NCBI GenBank assembly: GCA_947581885.1
Contig: CANPWF010000007.1
Coordinates: 1 to 23,635, forward strand
Direction: 5' to 3'
Length of the DNA stretch: 23,635 bases
Origin: an uncultured Clostridia bacterium
Lineage (GTDB): Bacteria > Bacillota > Clostridia > Christensenellales > Borkfalkiaceae
In this document: in pieces, positions 7,248 through 14,903 of the stretch
How positions within the stretch are numbered: the first letter of the stretch is position 1
Layout: every line of letters begins with the position of its first letter
Program-made: the position numbers and the translations under genes
The notes under the pieces: model-generated
The model's database searches: none
Seen by the model: the letters and a program-made list of their open reading frames with translations, nothing else
Told to the model about the DNA's origin: nothing

Positions 7248-7796
7248 TTACTTCTTGCCCTTACCGGAGGTCTTGCCCTCCTTGTGTTCGATGTGCTCGC
7301 CCTTGTAGCGGATCCCGTACCCGTGATAGGGTTCGGGTTTACGGATGGCGCGAAGGTCTGCGGCGACTTGCCCGACAAGGACCTTGTCGATCCCCTTCAC
7401 GTTGATATCCGTGGGCGAGGGGCATTCGATGGTGATGCCCGCGGGCTGTTTTACCTCGATGGGGTGGGAAAAACCGACGTTAAGGACGAGTTTATCGCCG
7501 TTCATCGCCGCCTTCCAGCCGACACCCTTCACTTCGAGGCTCTTCGTGAATCCTTCGGAAACGCCCTTCACCATATCGGCGATGAGGGCACGGTACAGCC
7601 CGTGAAGGGCACCCGTCTCTTTTTCCTCGTTGAGCGCGACCACATGGACATGGCCCGCTTCCTCTTTGATATCGATCGCGCCCGTCACTTTACGGGAGAG
7701 CGACCCCTTCGCACCCTTGACGGTGACGACGCTGTTCCGGAACTCGACCGTCACGCCCGCGGGGACGGCAATACTCAATTTTCCGATCCTCGACAT
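7248..7796 (-). CDS. rplF: 50S ribosomal protein L6
   Basis: This 182-residue protein has the two tandem L6 repeats and the C-terminal signature PEPYHGYGIRYKGEHIEHKEGKTSGKGKK. It starts MSRIGKLSIAVPAGV. L6 lies near the factor-binding centre of the 50S subunit. It is within normal length and lies 11 nt after rpsH, with an AAGGAGGCGGAA site before the ATG. Confidence 0.97.
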   Translation of the reverse strand: MSRIGKLSIAVPAGVTVEFRNSVVTVKGAKGSLSRKVTGAIDIKEEAGHVHVVALNEEKETGALHGLYRALIADMVKGVSEGFTKSLEVKGVGWKAAMNGDKLVLNVGFSHPIEVKQPAGITIECPSPTDINVKGIDKVLVGQVAADLRAIRKPEPYHGYGIRYKGEHIEHKEGKTSGKGKK

Positions 7797-7807
7797 ATTC
7801 CGCCTCC

Positions 7808-8200
7808 TTACCAGACGTAGCAGAGCACTTCGCCGCCGACGTTCTGCGCCTTCGCCTGCTTATCCGTCATGATGCCTTTGCTCGTCGAAACGATGGCGAT
7901 CCCGTACCCGCCGAGCACTTTGGGCATTTCCTGCGCACCGCTGTATGTTCTCAGCCCGGGCTTGGAGACGCGCTTCAAGCCGCCGATGACCGACTTGCGG
8001 TCCTCGGTGTATTTCAGGCTGATCACGAGCTTGCCGTTGTAGCCGTCCGCTTCCTCGCGAACGTCCTTCACATAGCCTTCCTTCAAAAGGATATCGGCGA
8101 TTGCGCGTTTCATGTTGGAAGCGGGGATCTCCACCGTTTCCTTTTTCACCATGAGCGCGTTCCTGATCCTTGTGAGCATATCCGCAATGGTATCCGTCAT
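7808..8200 (-). CDS. rpsH: 30S ribosomal protein S8
   Basis: This 130-residue protein starts MTDTIADMLTRIRNALMVKK and ends GEVLCYVW, with the STSKGIMTDKQAK signature near the C-terminus. S8 is a primary binder of 16S rRNA helix 21, and in E. coli it represses the spc operon. The ATG at 8200 has AAGGAGG upstream; the frame's upstream extension overlaps the S14 gene and is not used. Confidence 0.97.
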   Translation of the reverse strand: MTDTIADMLTRIRNALMVKKETVEIPASNMKRAIADILLKEGYVKDVREEADGYNGKLVISLKYTEDRKSVIGGLKRVSKPGLRTYSGAQEMPKVLGGYGIAIVSTSKGIMTDKQAKAQNVGGEVLCYVW

Positions 8201-8211
8201 CTCTTGCCTCC

Positions 8212-8397
8212 TTACCAGCTCGACTTTTTCACGCCGGGGATCTCCCCCCTGTACGCAAGGTTGCGGAAGCAGATACGGCAAACACCGTATTTGCGGAGAA
8301 CCGCGTGAGGTCTCCCGCAGATGGAGCAGCGCGTGTAGGCGCGCGTCGAGAATTTGGGCTCTCTCTGCTGTTTATTGATCATCGATTTCTTCGCCAT
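8212..8397 (-). CDS. rpsZ: 30S ribosomal protein S14, Zn-binding type Z
   Basis: This 61-residue short S14 has the zinc ribbon C24-x2-C27 and C40-x2-C43 (RCSICGRPHAVLRKYGVCRICF), the Zn-dependent 'C+' form of Gram-positive bacteria. S14 is a late 30S head protein. It lies between rplE and rpsH as usual, with 11-nt gaps on both sides. No Zn-independent paralogue lies in the window. Confidence 0.97.
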   Translation of the reverse strand: MAKKSMINKQQREPKFSTRAYTRCSICGRPHAVLRKYGVCRICFRNLAYRGEIPGVKKSSW

Positions 8398-8407
8398 GTC
8401 TTTCTCC

Positions 8408-8998
8408 TCACTTCTTGAAGGGCATTCCGAGTGCCCTCAACAGTTCTCTCGCTTCCTCGTCCGTCTGCGCCGTGGTGACGATGCAAACGTCCATGCCTCT
8501 GATCTTCTCCACCTGATCGTAGGTGATCTCGGGGAAGATGAGCTGCTCTTTGAGCCCGAGCGAGTAGTTGCCCCTGCCGTCGAACGACTTATCCGAAACG
8601 CCGCGGAAGTCGCGCACGCGGGGAAGGGCGATGGAGACGAGCTTATCGTAGAAGTCGTACATCTTCCTGCCGCGCAGCGTCACTTTGAGCCCGACGTTCA
8701 TCCCCTCGCGGAGCTTGAAGTTCGCGACGGACTTGGTCGCCTTGCGGTAGATGGGCTTCTGCCCCGTGATGAGGGCGAGCTCCTTTTCCACCGTCTGCAT
8801 GAGCTTCTGGTTATCCTTGATGTCGCCGAGCCCCGTATTGATGACGATCTTCTCGATCTTGGGGACCTGCATGATCGACTTGTAGCCGAACTTCTGCATG
8901 AGATAGGGCACGACTTCGGTGAGGTATTGCTGTCTCACCCTGCTGTCCGCGAGGGAGAGTTTCGCCTCGGGTTTCTTTTCCGCTTTCTTGTCTGCCAT
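8408..8998 (-). CDS. rplE: 50S ribosomal protein L5
   Basis: This 196-residue protein has the core motifs MQVPKIEKIVINTGLGD, PIYRKATKSVANFKLREGMNVG and RDFRGVSDKSFDGRGNYSLG. L5 binds 5S rRNA and contacts the P-site tRNA. It is about 16 residues longer than the usual ~180 because of a Lys/Ala-rich N-terminal tail (MADKKAEKKPEAKLSLADS). The ATG at 8998 follows a GAGG site. A later start would need to lie inside the conserved helix, so the tail appears real. Confidence 0.96.
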   Translation of the reverse strand: MADKKAEKKPEAKLSLADSRVRQQYLTEVVPYLMQKFGYKSIMQVPKIEKIVINTGLGDIKDNQKLMQTVEKELALITGQKPIYRKATKSVANFKLREGMNVGLKVTLRGRKMYDFYDKLVSIALPRVRDFRGVSDKSFDGRGNYSLGLKEQLIFPEITYDQVEKIRGMDVCIVTTAQTDEEARELLRALGMPFKK

Positions 8999-9008
8999 GG
9001 TCTATACC

Positions 9009-9467
9009 TCACTCCTCGCCCTTTTCCGTCGCGGGAGCTGCCGTCTCGGCGGTCTCGGGCGTTTCGGACGTTTTCTGGGTGCGCTTTCTCGTGCGTTTCT
9101 TGGGAGCTTCCTCTTTCTGCTCCGCAGCCGCGGCCTTCTTCGCTTTCTTGGCATACGCCTTGTCGAGCACCGCGCCGCACTTCTTGCAAACGCGGACGCG
9201 CTTGCCGTCTACCACGGCGTGTCCGACCCGCGTCGCCTTGCCGCACTTGTCGCAGACGAGTTCGACGTTGCTCACGTCGATGGGGGCCTCTTCGGTGACG
9301 ATACGGCTCGTATCGTTCGCCTTGCGGGCCTTCTCGTGCTTGTGCACGAGGTTCACGCCCTCGACGATGACTCTGTTCGTTTTGGGTTCGGTTTTGAGGA
9401 CCTTCCCCTGCTTTCCCTTATATTTGCCCGTGATCACGAGCACGGTATCGTTGACTTTGACGTTCAT
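9009..9467 (-). CDS. rplX: 50S ribosomal protein L24 with C-terminal extension
   Basis: This is a 152-residue protein. Residues 1-103 form a normal L24: the KOW motif (VLVITGKYKGKQGKVLK), HKHEKARKAN, and the Firmicutes-type CxxC pairs (C72/C75 and C94/C97). L24 initiates 50S assembly at the 5' end of 23S rRNA. Residues 104-152 are extra: a Lys/Ala segment, a KKRTRKRTQK patch, then a Thr/Glu/Pro acidic tail ending ATEKGEE. Family members normally stop near 103-110. The stop at 9009 is 10 nt before rplE, so the extension does not result from a lost stop running into a neighbour. Confidence 0.95.
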   Translation of the reverse strand: MNVKVNDTVLVITGKYKGKQGKVLKTEPKTNRVIVEGVNLVHKHEKARKANDTSRIVTEEAPIDVSNVELVCDKCGKATRVGHAVVDGKRVRVCKKCGAVLDKAYAKKAKKAAAAEQKEEAPKKRTRKRTQKTSETPETAETAAPATEKGEE

Positions 9468-9479
9468 CCTGCACCCTCC

Positions 9480-9848
9480 TTACAATACCTCGGGAGCGAG
9501 GGAAATGATACGCATGTAGTCCTTCTCCCTGAGTTCTCTCGCGATCGGCCCAAAGATACGGGTGCCTCTGGGCTGCTTCTGCGCGTCGATGATGACCGCC
9601 GCATTGTCGTCGAAGCGGATATAGGTGCCGTCGGGACGGCGCAGACCCTTGCTGCTCCGCACGATGACCGCCTTCACGACATCGCCCTTCTTCACGGCTC
9701 CGCCGGGGGTCGCGGTCTTGACGGAAGCGACGATCACGTCGCCGATGTTTCCCGACCTTCTGAAACTGCCGCCGAGCACGCGGATGCACATCAGCTCCTT
9801 CGCGCCCGAATTGTCCGCCGCCTTCAATCTTGTTTGAGGTTGGATCAT
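9480..9848 (-). CDS. rplN: 50S ribosomal protein L14
   Basis: This is a 122-residue protein, MIQPQTRLKAADNSGAKELMCIRVLGG..., with the signature VIVRSSKGLRRPDGTYIRFDDNAAV and the C-terminal RGTRIFGPIARELREK. This is an exact match to the normal length. L14 forms the inter-subunit bridge B8. It lies 18 nt after rpsQ and 12 nt before rplX. Confidence 0.98.
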   Translation of the reverse strand: MIQPQTRLKAADNSGAKELMCIRVLGGSFRRSGNIGDVIVASVKTATPGGAVKKGDVVKAVIVRSSKGLRRPDGTYIRFDDNAAVIIDAQKQPRGTRIFGPIARELREKDYMRIISLAPEVL

Positions 9849-9866
9849 TTTTCTTCTCCTCCCGCC

Positions 9867-10121
9867 TTACTTCGCCTTCTCGACGATCTCGGCGACGCGC
9901 CAATTTTTATCCTTCGAGAGCTTTCTCGTCTCGGCGATGCGGACGGTATCGCCCACGCCGCACTCGTTGTTCTCGTCGTGCGCCTTGAATTTCTTCGTCT
10001 TTGTGATCGTCTTTTTGTACACGGGGTGCTTGCGCTTTTCCGTGACGGCGACGACCACCGTCTTGTCCATCTTGTCGGAGATGACGATCCCCACTCTTTC
10101 TTTTCTCAGATTTCTTTCCAT
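9867..10121 (-). CDS. rpsQ: 30S ribosomal protein S17
   Basis: This is an 84-residue OB-fold protein (MERNLRKERVGIVISDKMDKTVVVAV..., HPVYKKTITKTKKFKAHDENNECGVGDTVRI). It is a primary binder of the 16S 5' domain. The ATG at 10121 matches the family start; the frame extends upstream through rpmC, but this is not used. It lies 10 nt after rpmC. Confidence 0.97.
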   Translation of the reverse strand: MERNLRKERVGIVISDKMDKTVVVAVTEKRKHPVYKKTITKTKKFKAHDENNECGVGDTVRIAETRKLSKDKNWRVAEIVEKAK

Positions 10122-10131
10122 CTTGCCCACC

Positions 10132-10323
10132 TCACTTTGCCTGACGGGCGCGGATCTCCGTATTGACACGCGCGATGTCCCGCTTGCAGGTGCGGATGGA
10201 CAGCGGATTTTCGAGCTGCCCGCTCGCATGGCGGAACCGAAGGTTGAAAAGTTCGCTCTTCAAATCTTTGAGCTTTTTGTCGAGCTCGGCATCGGTCATG
10301 CCCTTGATCTCATTCCCTTTCAT
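10132..10323 (-). CDS. rpmC: 50S ribosomal protein L29
   Basis: This is a 63-residue two-helix protein (MKGNEIKGMTDAELDKKLKDLKSELFNLRFRHASGQLENP..., then the RIRDIARV-like segment CKRDIARVNTEIRARQ). L29 sits beside the peptide exit tunnel and helps recruit SRP and trigger factor. Its ATG overlaps the rplP stop as ATGA, indicating translational coupling. Confidence 0.97.
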   Translation of the reverse strand: MKGNEIKGMTDAELDKKLKDLKSELFNLRFRHASGQLENPLSIRTCKRDIARVNTEIRARQAK

Positions 10324-10769
10324 TGCGCTTCACCGCCTTCTGCAAGATTCGCGGCCTCTGCCGCTTCCTTCTTTACGAATTTGCATTTGATGGGGAGCTT
10401 GTGCGCCGCGAGACGCATGGCTTCTCTCGCCACGTCCTCGGGCACGCCCGCCATCTCGAACATCACTCTCCCGGGCTTCACCACGGCGACCCAGAACTCC
10501 ACGCCGCCCTTGCCCGAACCCATACGGGCTTCGGCGGGGTGACGGGTAATGGGCTTGTGGGGGAAGATATCGATCCATACCTGCCCGCCGCGCTTGATGA
10601 ACCTCGTCATGGCGATACGGGCGGCTTCGATCTGATTGGATTTGATCCAACCCGCCTCTTCGGCGACAAGACCGTATTCCCCATAGGCGACGACGTTGCC
10701 CTTGTGCGCCGCGCCCTTCAACGAGCCGCGGTGCTGCTTTCTCCTCTTCACTCTCTTGGGAATTAACAT
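10320..10769 (-). CDS. rplP: 50S ribosomal protein L16
   Basis: This is a 149-residue protein, MLIPKRVKRRKQHRGSLKG..., with GGQVWIDIFPHKPITRHPAEARMGSGKGGVEFWVAVVKPGRVMFE. L16 organises the A-site region of the 50S. The ATG at 10769 shares one base with the rpsC stop (TAATG), implying re-initiation coupling. The last ~10 residues (AANLAEGGEAQ) form a short non-conserved tail. Confidence 0.97.
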   Translation of the reverse strand: MLIPKRVKRRKQHRGSLKGAAHKGNVVAYGEYGLVAEEAGWIKSNQIEAARIAMTRFIKRGGQVWIDIFPHKPITRHPAEARMGSGKGGVEFWVAVVKPGRVMFEMAGVPEDVAREAMRLAAHKLPIKCKFVKKEAAEAANLAEGGEAQ

Positions 10770-11428
10770 TACTTGCCTCCTTCCGCCTTCTTCGCGCCTT
10801 TGAGGACTTCGCCCTTGTAGATCCAGCACTTCACGCCGATCATGCCGAACGTCGTGTGCGCTTCCGCAAAGCCGTAATCGATATCCGCGCGAAGCGTTTG
10901 AAGGGGAATCGACCCCTCGTGATAGTGTTCGGTGCCCGCGATCTCGCGCCCGTCGAGACGGCCCGAGACCTGCATCTTGATGCCCTTCACGCCCGCACGC
11001 ATCGTCTTGCCGATCGCCTGTTTCATGGCGCGGCGGAACGACATACGCTTTTCGAGCTGGGCTGCAACGCCCTCCGCAACGAGCTGTGCGTCCGCGTCGG
11101 GCTTTCTCACTTCGGTGACGTTGATGATCACCTGCTTGCCGCCCGTGAGTTTGGCGAGGTCTTTCTTGATGACCTCGATCTCCGCGCCCGCCTTTCCGAT
11201 GAGCACGCCGGGCCTGCCCGTGTTGATGGTGACGACGATCTTGCCCGCCGCCCTCTCGATGAGGATGCGCGAGACAGCCGCCGCATAGTATTTCTTTTTG
11301 AGGAAGGTACGGATGACGTTATCCTCTTTGAGATATGCCGCGAATTCCTTCTTATCGGCATACCACTGCGTATCCCAACCTTTGATAACGCCTACTCTCA
11401 ATCCATGAGGATTTACTTTCTGTCCCAT
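10769..11428 (-). CDS. rpsC: 30S ribosomal protein S3
   Basis: This is a 219-residue protein, MGQKVNPHGLRVGVIKGWDTQWY..., with a KH domain (VTINTGRPGVLIGKAGAEIEVIKKDL) and the C-terminal GRLDGREIAGTEHYHEGSIPLQTLRADIDYG. S3 lines the mRNA entry tunnel. The gene is coupled at both ends by one-base TAATG overlaps (with rplV upstream and rplP downstream). Confidence 0.98.
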   Translation of the reverse strand: MGQKVNPHGLRVGVIKGWDTQWYADKKEFAAYLKEDNVIRTFLKKKYYAAAVSRILIERAAGKIVVTINTGRPGVLIGKAGAEIEVIKKDLAKLTGGKQVIINVTEVRKPDADAQLVAEGVAAQLEKRMSFRRAMKQAIGKTMRAGVKGIKMQVSGRLDGREIAGTEHYHEGSIPLQTLRADIDYGFAEAHTTFGMIGVKCWIYKGEVLKGAKKAEGGK

Positions 11429-11829
11429 TAAAGTTCTCCCTCCGCTTTCTTCACGTCAAGGATGACGGTGATGTGGCTCGTTCTTTTGAGGATCGCATGC
11501 CCTCTCCCCTTGGAGACGGGCTGCATGCGTTTGAGGCTCGTACCGCCGTCCGCATAGCACGCCGCGACGTACAGGTCCGCCCTGTCCATGCCCTGATTGT
11601 GTTCGGCATTCGCGACCGCGCTCATGAGGACTTTCCTCGTGGGAGCCGCCCCGCCGTTCACGCTGTTTTGCAGGATCGCGTCGGCTTCCCTCACGCTCTT
11701 GCCGCGAATGAGATCGAGCACCGTGCGCACCTTATAAGGGGAAACGCGGATATACTTTGCGACCGCATAGGGGCGTTTTTCGCGCTTTTCCTCTACCCGA
11801 TCGGCTTTTTTCTTCATATTGCTCGCCAT
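11428..11829 (-). CDS. rplV: 50S ribosomal protein L22 with basic N-terminal extension
   Basis: This is a 133-residue protein. The L22 core starts near residue 22 (YAVAKYIRVSPYKVRTVLDLIRGKS) and contains the tunnel-lining beta-hairpin (KRMQPVSKGRGHAILKRTSHITVIL). Before it stand about 20 charged residues (MASNMKKKADRVEEKREKRP) absent from typical 110-115-residue L22. The ATG at 11829 has an excellent GGAGG at 6 nt, so the longer start is supported. The stop overlaps the rpsC start as TAATG. Confidence 0.96.
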   Translation of the reverse strand: MASNMKKKADRVEEKREKRPYAVAKYIRVSPYKVRTVLDLIRGKSVREADAILQNSVNGGAAPTRKVLMSAVANAEHNQGMDRADLYVAACYADGGTSLKRMQPVSKGRGHAILKRTSHITVILDVKKAEGEL

Positions 11830-11840
11830 GATCCGCCTCC

Positions 11841-12122
11841 TTACTTCCCGGGAGCCGTCGTCTTAGCCGACGTGTGCCCTTTGAACGTTCTCGTGGGAGC
11901 GAATTCCCCGAGCTTGCAACCGACCATATCTTCGGTGATGTAGACGGGCACGTGCTTCCTGCCGTCGTACACCGCGATGGTGTGACCCACCATATCGGGG
12001 AAGATCGTGGACGCCCGCGACCATGTTTTCAAAACCTTCTTCTCGTTCGCAGCGTTCATCGCTTCGATCCTTGCGAGCAACTTCGCTTCGACATAAGGTC
12101 CTTTCTTTACGCTTCTCGACAT
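11841..12122 (-). CDS. rpsS: 30S ribosomal protein S19
   Basis: This is a 93-residue protein, MSRSVKKGPYVEAKLLARIEAMN..., with KTWSRASTIFPDMVGHTIAVYDGRKHVPVYITEDMVGCKLGEFAPTR. S19 forms part of the 30S head with S13. The upstream in-frame extension overlaps rplB and is rejected; the ATG at 12122 has AAAGGAGGGAG in the 14-nt gap after rplB. Confidence 0.98.
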   Translation of the reverse strand: MSRSVKKGPYVEAKLLARIEAMNAANEKKVLKTWSRASTIFPDMVGHTIAVYDGRKHVPVYITEDMVGCKLGEFAPTRTFKGHTSAKTTAPGK

Positions 12123-12136
12123 CGTGTCTCCCTCCT

Positions 12137-12964
12137 TTAATTGATCCGTTTGAGGATGAACTTGCTCGTCGGATTCTTCTTCTTTCTCGTCTTGTAGCCG
12201 AGCGCGGGCTTGCCCCAAGGGGTTTCGGGACCCGCATGCCCGACGGGAGACTTGCCTTCGCCGCCGCCGTGAGGGTGGTCGTTCGGGTTCATGACCGAAC
12301 CGCGCACCGTGGGGCGGGTGCCGAGATGTCTCGTCTTGCCCGCTTTGCCCACGCGGATGATCTCATGCTCGACGTTGCCGACCTGACCGATCGTCGCCTT
12401 GCAGCCGACGGGGATGAGCCGCATTTCGCCCGAAGGCATCCTGATCGTCGCATACGCGCCTTCCCGCGCCATGATCTGCGCCGCGATGCCCGCCGCTCTC
12501 GCGATCTGCCCGCCGCGCCCCGGCTTCATCTCGATGTTGTGGATGGTCGTGCCGACGGGGATATCCGTTAAGGGCAACGCGTTGCCCACCTTGATGTCCG
12601 CGCCCGCGCCGCTCATCACCGTGTCCCCTACGTTGAGCCCGACGGGAGCGAGGATGTACCTCTTCTCGCCGTCCGCATACACGAGGAGGGCGATGTTCGC
12701 ACTGCGGTTGGGGTCGTATTGGATGGACTTCACCGTCGCGGGGATCCCGTCCTTATTCCTCTTATAATCGATGATGCGGTATTTTCTCTTGTTGCCGCCG
12801 CCGATGTGACGGACGGTGATGCGCCCCATGTTGTTCCTGCCGCCCGATTTGCGCTGATCTTCGAGGAGGGCGCGTTCGGGTTTCGCCTTGGAAATGTCTC
12901 CGTAGACGGGCACCGTCATGAGACGGCGTGCGGCGGATGTGGGTTTATATCTCTTGACTGCCAT
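12137..12964 (-). CDS. rplB: 50S ribosomal protein L2
   Basis: This 275-residue protein is of normal length. The motifs RITVRHIGGGNKRKYRIIDYKR, GRGGQIARAAGI and HPHGGGEGKSPVG (HPHGGGEG at 230-237; the histidine at 230 corresponds to the functionally important one of E. coli) are present. L2 is needed for subunit association and supports peptidyl transfer. The ATG at 12964 lies 20 nt after rplW with a GGAGG-like site. Confidence 0.98.
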   Translation of the reverse strand: MAVKRYKPTSAARRLMTVPVYGDISKAKPERALLEDQRKSGGRNNMGRITVRHIGGGNKRKYRIIDYKRNKDGIPATVKSIQYDPNRSANIALLVYADGEKRYILAPVGLNVGDTVMSGAGADIKVGNALPLTDIPVGTTIHNIEMKPGRGGQIARAAGIAAQIMAREGAYATIRMPSGEMRLIPVGCKATIGQVGNVEHEIIRVGKAGKTRHLGTRPTVRGSVMNPNDHPHGGGEGKSPVGHAGPETPWGKPALGYKTRKKKNPTSKFILKRIN

Positions 12965-12984
12965 GTTGCTTTTCCTCCCTTACC

Positions 12985-13275
12985 TTACGAGAGCGAGTCG
13001 AAGAAGTCGATGCCCTTGCTTCCGTCCGCGAGGGAGACGATCGCTTTCTTCACGGTGGGGGTGTACCCCTCGTTCCTGCCCATTCTCTTGAGCTTCCCGC
13101 GCTGGGTGACGGTGTTGACCTTCTTGACCTTTACGCCGAACATCGTCTCGACGGCGATCCTGATCTGCGTCTTGTTCGCGTCGCGGCGGACGACGAAGGT
13201 ATATCTCTTGTCCGCGATCCCGTCGTAGCCTTTCTCGGTGAGCACGGGCCTTAAAATGATGTCCTCGGGTACCAT
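12985..13275 (-). CDS. rplW: 50S ribosomal protein L23
   Basis: This 96-residue protein begins MVPEDIILRPVLTEKGYDG and contains RRDANKTQIRIAVETMFGVKVKKVNTVTQ and KLKRMGRN, the L23 pattern. L23 is the docking site for trigger factor and SRP at the exit tunnel. The open frame continues far upstream inside rplD, but the ATG at 13275 shares its first base with the rplD stop (TAATG), the natural coupled start. It is slightly shorter than average but complete. Confidence 0.96.
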   Translation of the reverse strand: MVPEDIILRPVLTEKGYDGIADKRYTFVVRRDANKTQIRIAVETMFGVKVKKVNTVTQRGKLKRMGRNEGYTPTVKKAIVSLADGSKGIDFFDSLS

Positions 13276-13898
13276 TACGCGTACACCTCCTCCAATTTTT
13301 TCACGCTGCCCTCGGTGAGGACAACGACGGCGTTCGAGACGACCTCGTAGGTGTTGATCTCGTCCACGGAGATCGTGGAGAGCTTTTCGAGGTTGCGGGC
13401 GGCGAGAACAACGTCCGCGTTCGCCTCGTCCATGACGACGACGGTGCGCTTTTCGAGATGAAGAGCCTTTTGGAACGCCGCCATCTCCTTCGTCTTGGGA
13501 GCGGAGACTTTGAGCTCGTCCACGATGATGAGTTCGCCGTCGGCAAGTTTCTTGGAGAGTGCCGAGAGGAACGCCCCTCTCTTCGCCGCCGTGTTCATCT
13601 TCTTGGAGAAGTCGCGGGGCTTGGGTGCGAACACCACGCCGCCTTTGATCCACTGCGGAGCGCGGATGGAACCTTGGCGAGCTCTGCCCGTGCGCTTCTG
13701 CCGCCACGGCTTTACGCCGCCGCCGCGCACTTCGGTGCGGGTGAGCGTCGACTTCGTCCCCTGCCTTTGGTTGGCGAGATAGGTGACGACCGCCTGATGA
13801 ATGAGTGCCTCGTTGTAATCGGCACCGAAAACCTTATCGGAGAGCTCTAACGATCCGACCTCTGCGCCCGACATGTTGTATACTTTCACGTTTGCCAT
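13275..13898 (-). CDS. rplD: 50S ribosomal protein L4
   Basis: This 207-residue protein has the long extended loop that lines the exit tunnel (GGGVKPWRQKRTGRARQGSIRAPQWIKGGVVFAPKPRDF) and the globular part ending TISVDEINTYEVVSNAVVVLTEGSVKKLEEVYA. In E. coli L4 also represses its own operon by binding the S10 leader; whether it does so here is unknown. The start MANVKVYNMSG lies 12 nt after rplC with an AAGGAG site. Confidence 0.97.
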   Translation of the reverse strand: MANVKVYNMSGAEVGSLELSDKVFGADYNEALIHQAVVTYLANQRQGTKSTLTRTEVRGGGVKPWRQKRTGRARQGSIRAPQWIKGGVVFAPKPRDFSKKMNTAAKRGAFLSALSKKLADGELIIVDELKVSAPKTKEMAAFQKALHLEKRTVVVMDEANADVVLAARNLEKLSTISVDEINTYEVVSNAVVVLTEGSVKKLEEVYA

Positions 13899-13910
13899 TT
13901 TTCTCGCTCC

Positions 13911-14549
13911 TTATTTGCTGTGCTTCACGCTCGTTCTCAGCGTCACGATGCTCCCGCGGGGACCGGGGATCGCACCGCGCACGAGGATCGCGTTGCGTGC
14001 CGTATCGACGCGCACCACTTCGAGGTTGAGGACGGTGACGTTTTCAACGCCCCACTGCCCCGCGAGGTGCTTGTGCTTGAACACGCGCGAGGGATCGCTG
14101 ATGGACCCCATGGAGCCCGGCTCCCTGTGTACGGGGCCAACGCCGTGCGTCTCTTTGAGGCGGTGCTGGTTCCACTTTTTGATAACGCCCGTGAACCCGT
14201 GACCCTTGGAAACGCCGCTCGCGTCCACTCTGTCGCCCGCGGCGAACACGTCCGCCTTGACTTCGGAGCCGACCGTGTAACCTTCCACACTGTCGAGCCG
14301 CACTTCCTTCAAAACCTTGCAGGGCTTCACGCCCGCCTTTTTGAACTGACCGAGATCGGGCTTGGTAAGATCCTTTTCCTTCGCCTCGCCGAACCCGAGC
14401 TTCAAAGCGGTGTAGCCGTCCGTCTCCTCCGTCTTGACCTGCACGACGGGGCAGGGGCCCGCTTCGATGACCGTGACGGGGATCACTTTCCCGTCCTCCG
14501 CAAAGATCTGCGTCATGCCCGCTTTGCGGCCGATGATTGCTTTACTCAT
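13911..14549 (-). CDS. rplC: 50S ribosomal protein L3
   Basis: This 212-residue protein has KAIIGRKAGMTQIFAEDGKVIPVTVI at the N-terminus and the central extension (HGFTGVIKKWNQHR, then the REPGSMGSISDPSRVFKHKHLAGQWG loop) that reaches the peptidyl transferase centre. It is of normal length. The ATG at 14549 lies 51 nt after rpsJ, the largest gap within the S10 part; GGAGTG lies about 10-12 nt upstream of the ATG, a rather long spacing. Confidence 0.97.
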   Translation of the reverse strand: MSKAIIGRKAGMTQIFAEDGKVIPVTVIEAGPCPVVQVKTEETDGYTALKLGFGEAKEKDLTKPDLGQFKKAGVKPCKVLKEVRLDSVEGYTVGSEVKADVFAAGDRVDASGVSKGHGFTGVIKKWNQHRLKETHGVGPVHREPGSMGSISDPSRVFKHKHLAGQWGVENVTVLNLEVVRVDTARNAILVRGAIPGPRGSIVTLRTSVKHSK

Positions 14550-14600
14550 AGATAAAGTTCACTCCTTTTTTATTTTCGAATACCGCCTTTGCAGTATTGC

Positions 14601-14903
14601 TTATCCGAGTTTTACTTTGATGTCTACGCCCGCGGGAAGATGGATACTGTCCAAGAGCTTGGCGTTGGGCGAATAGATGTCGATAATGCGCTTGTGCGTG
14701 CGCATCTCGAACTGCTCGCGCGAATCCTTATCTTTATGGGGACTGCGGAGGATGGTGACGATCTCGCGCTCGGTGGGGAGCGGGATGGGGCCGCTGATCT
14801 TGGCTCCGCCCTTCTGCATCGTCTCGACGATACGGCTCGCCGCCTCGTCGACAAGAGCGTGGTCGTACGCACTCAATTTGATCCTGATCTTCTGACTTGC
14901 CAT
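14601..14903 (-). CDS. rpsJ: 30S ribosomal protein S10
   Basis: This is a 100-residue protein, MASQKIRIKLSAYDHALVDEAASRIVE..., with GPIPLPTEREIVTILRSPHKDKDSREQFEMRTHKRIIDI and the end LPAGVDIKVKLG. S10 is a 30S head protein and also the NusE antitermination factor. It is the first gene of the cluster. The ATG at 14903 has AAAAGGAG at 7 nt. About 240 nt of leader separate it from the promoter at 15150-15178. No tuf, fus or rpsL/G genes precede it within the window. Confidence 0.98.
   Translation of the reverse strand: MASQKIRIKLSAYDHALVDEAASRIVETMQKGGAKISGPIPLPTEREIVTILRSPHKDKDSREQFEMRTHKRIIDIYSPNAKLLDSIHLPAGVDIKVKLG

Noticed and set aside
12985..13707. 240-codon frame containing rplW
   Set aside because: Only the last 96 codons match L23. 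The upstream part is the shifted frame of rplD, and the coupled ATG at 13275 is the real start.
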